Positions 50,959 to 51,124 of a stretch of DNA of 51,124 bases are shown in pieces. Made by a program: the position numbers and the translations under genes. The DNA lies in the NCBI GenBank assembly GCA_019240395.1, contig JAFAYM010000139.1, positions 1 to 51,124 of the forward strand. Direction: 5' to 3'. How positions within the stretch are numbered: position 1 is the stretch's first letter; every line of letters begins with the position of its first letter. This stretch comes from Acidisphaera sp. (lineage in GTDB: Bacteria; Pseudomonadota; Alphaproteobacteria; Acetobacterales; Acetobacteraceae). The notes below the pieces were generated by a model. That model saw nothing but the letters and a program-made list of their open reading frames with translations, was not told where the DNA came from and did not search any database.

Positions 50959-51124
50959 GTCGATGATGGCGAGGTTGCCGATCGAGCCGTTTCGCCCCAG
51001 GTGTGCGATCTCGAGCAACGCCGGACCGTCGATCTGCTGCCCGGCGGCGAGCCCGCGACGATTGAGGCGCGGCTGGCGGCCCACTCGGAGATCACCGTCG
51101 TCTCGCGCGATCGTGGGGCCGGAT
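50959..51124 (+). mobile_element. ISL3-family transposase fragment (window edge)
   Basis: The plus-strand frame reads VCDLEQRRTVDLLPGGEPAT, then IEARLAAHSEITVVSRDRGAG. This corresponds to the ISL3 (IS204/IS1001/IS1165) core, where an R.VDLLP...VAAWL..HP...VISRDR segment carries a catalytic Asp. The residues before CDLE do not match the usual WAWRKG.RYGT motif, so the 5' part is degenerate. The 3' end is outside the window. Confidence 0.6.

Overview
The window comes from a high-GC alphaproteobacterium, most likely Acetobacteraceae (Rhodospirillales). This rests on inference from content: a hopanoid cluster (hpnA-B-C-D-E-shc-G with a divergent hpnL), the order ribF - ileS - lspA - DUF3035 lipoprotein, a cyanide-insensitive bd oxidase, an oxalate/formate-type MFS carrier and a type II secretion cluster. 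No species was identified.

Layout. 1-4842 (minus strand): a catabolic operon of dapA-like aldolase, short-chain dehydrogenase and a CUT1-type sugar ABC transporter (binding protein, two permeases, and the start of the ATPase cut by the window edge). 4921-9410 (minus): type II secretion genes gspE-F-H-I-J, with a divergent prepilin peptidase (9481). 10315-14455 (plus): cioA-cioB plus a 32-residue DUF2474-like subunit, then an oxalate/formate-type MFS carrier plus its own 32-residue small partner. 14559-22335 (minus): housekeeping genes (DUF3035 lipoprotein, lspA, ileS, ribF), a PagL-like lipid A deacylase, a small Cys-containing secreted protein, an FAH-family hydratase and a SpoU-type rRNA methylase. 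A tRNA-Tyr lies at 22402.

22488 to about 34900 is an accessory island with visibly lower GC and less biased codon use. It starts just after tRNA-Tyr and carries IS remnants. Its core is a plus-strand polyamine-type ABC transporter operon (23183-27291) facing a minus-strand operon of LLM flavin monooxygenase, 4-OT-like tautomerase, amidase, thioesterase, CoA ligase and a TetR-type regulator with an unusual N-terminal extension. A separate crotonase gene follows. Three transcription units each carry a matching 18-bp palindrome (consensus close to TGAATGATCGTTCACTCA). This looks like one self-contained uptake-and-degradation regulon for an unknown amide or carboxylic acid.

34937-43811 is the hopanoid locus: hpnL on the minus strand, then hpnA-B-C-D-E, shc and hpnG as an overlapping plus-strand operon. 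It converts farnesyl diphosphate to hopene and handles the C35 side chain. hpnH is not in the window. 43842-44897 encodes an unrecognised protein with a SGC...His pattern recalling CNF/BLF1/CheD-type deamidases.

44929-51124 holds an acetamidase/formamidase, a stand-alone tatA, a structured intergenic region that may encode a multi-loop anti-Shine-Dalgarno sRNA, an MFS carrier, recX, a PRC-barrel protein and a metallo-beta-lactamase-fold hydrolase. It ends with an AT-rich acetyltransferase sandwiched between decayed IS481-like and ISL3-like transposase fragments.
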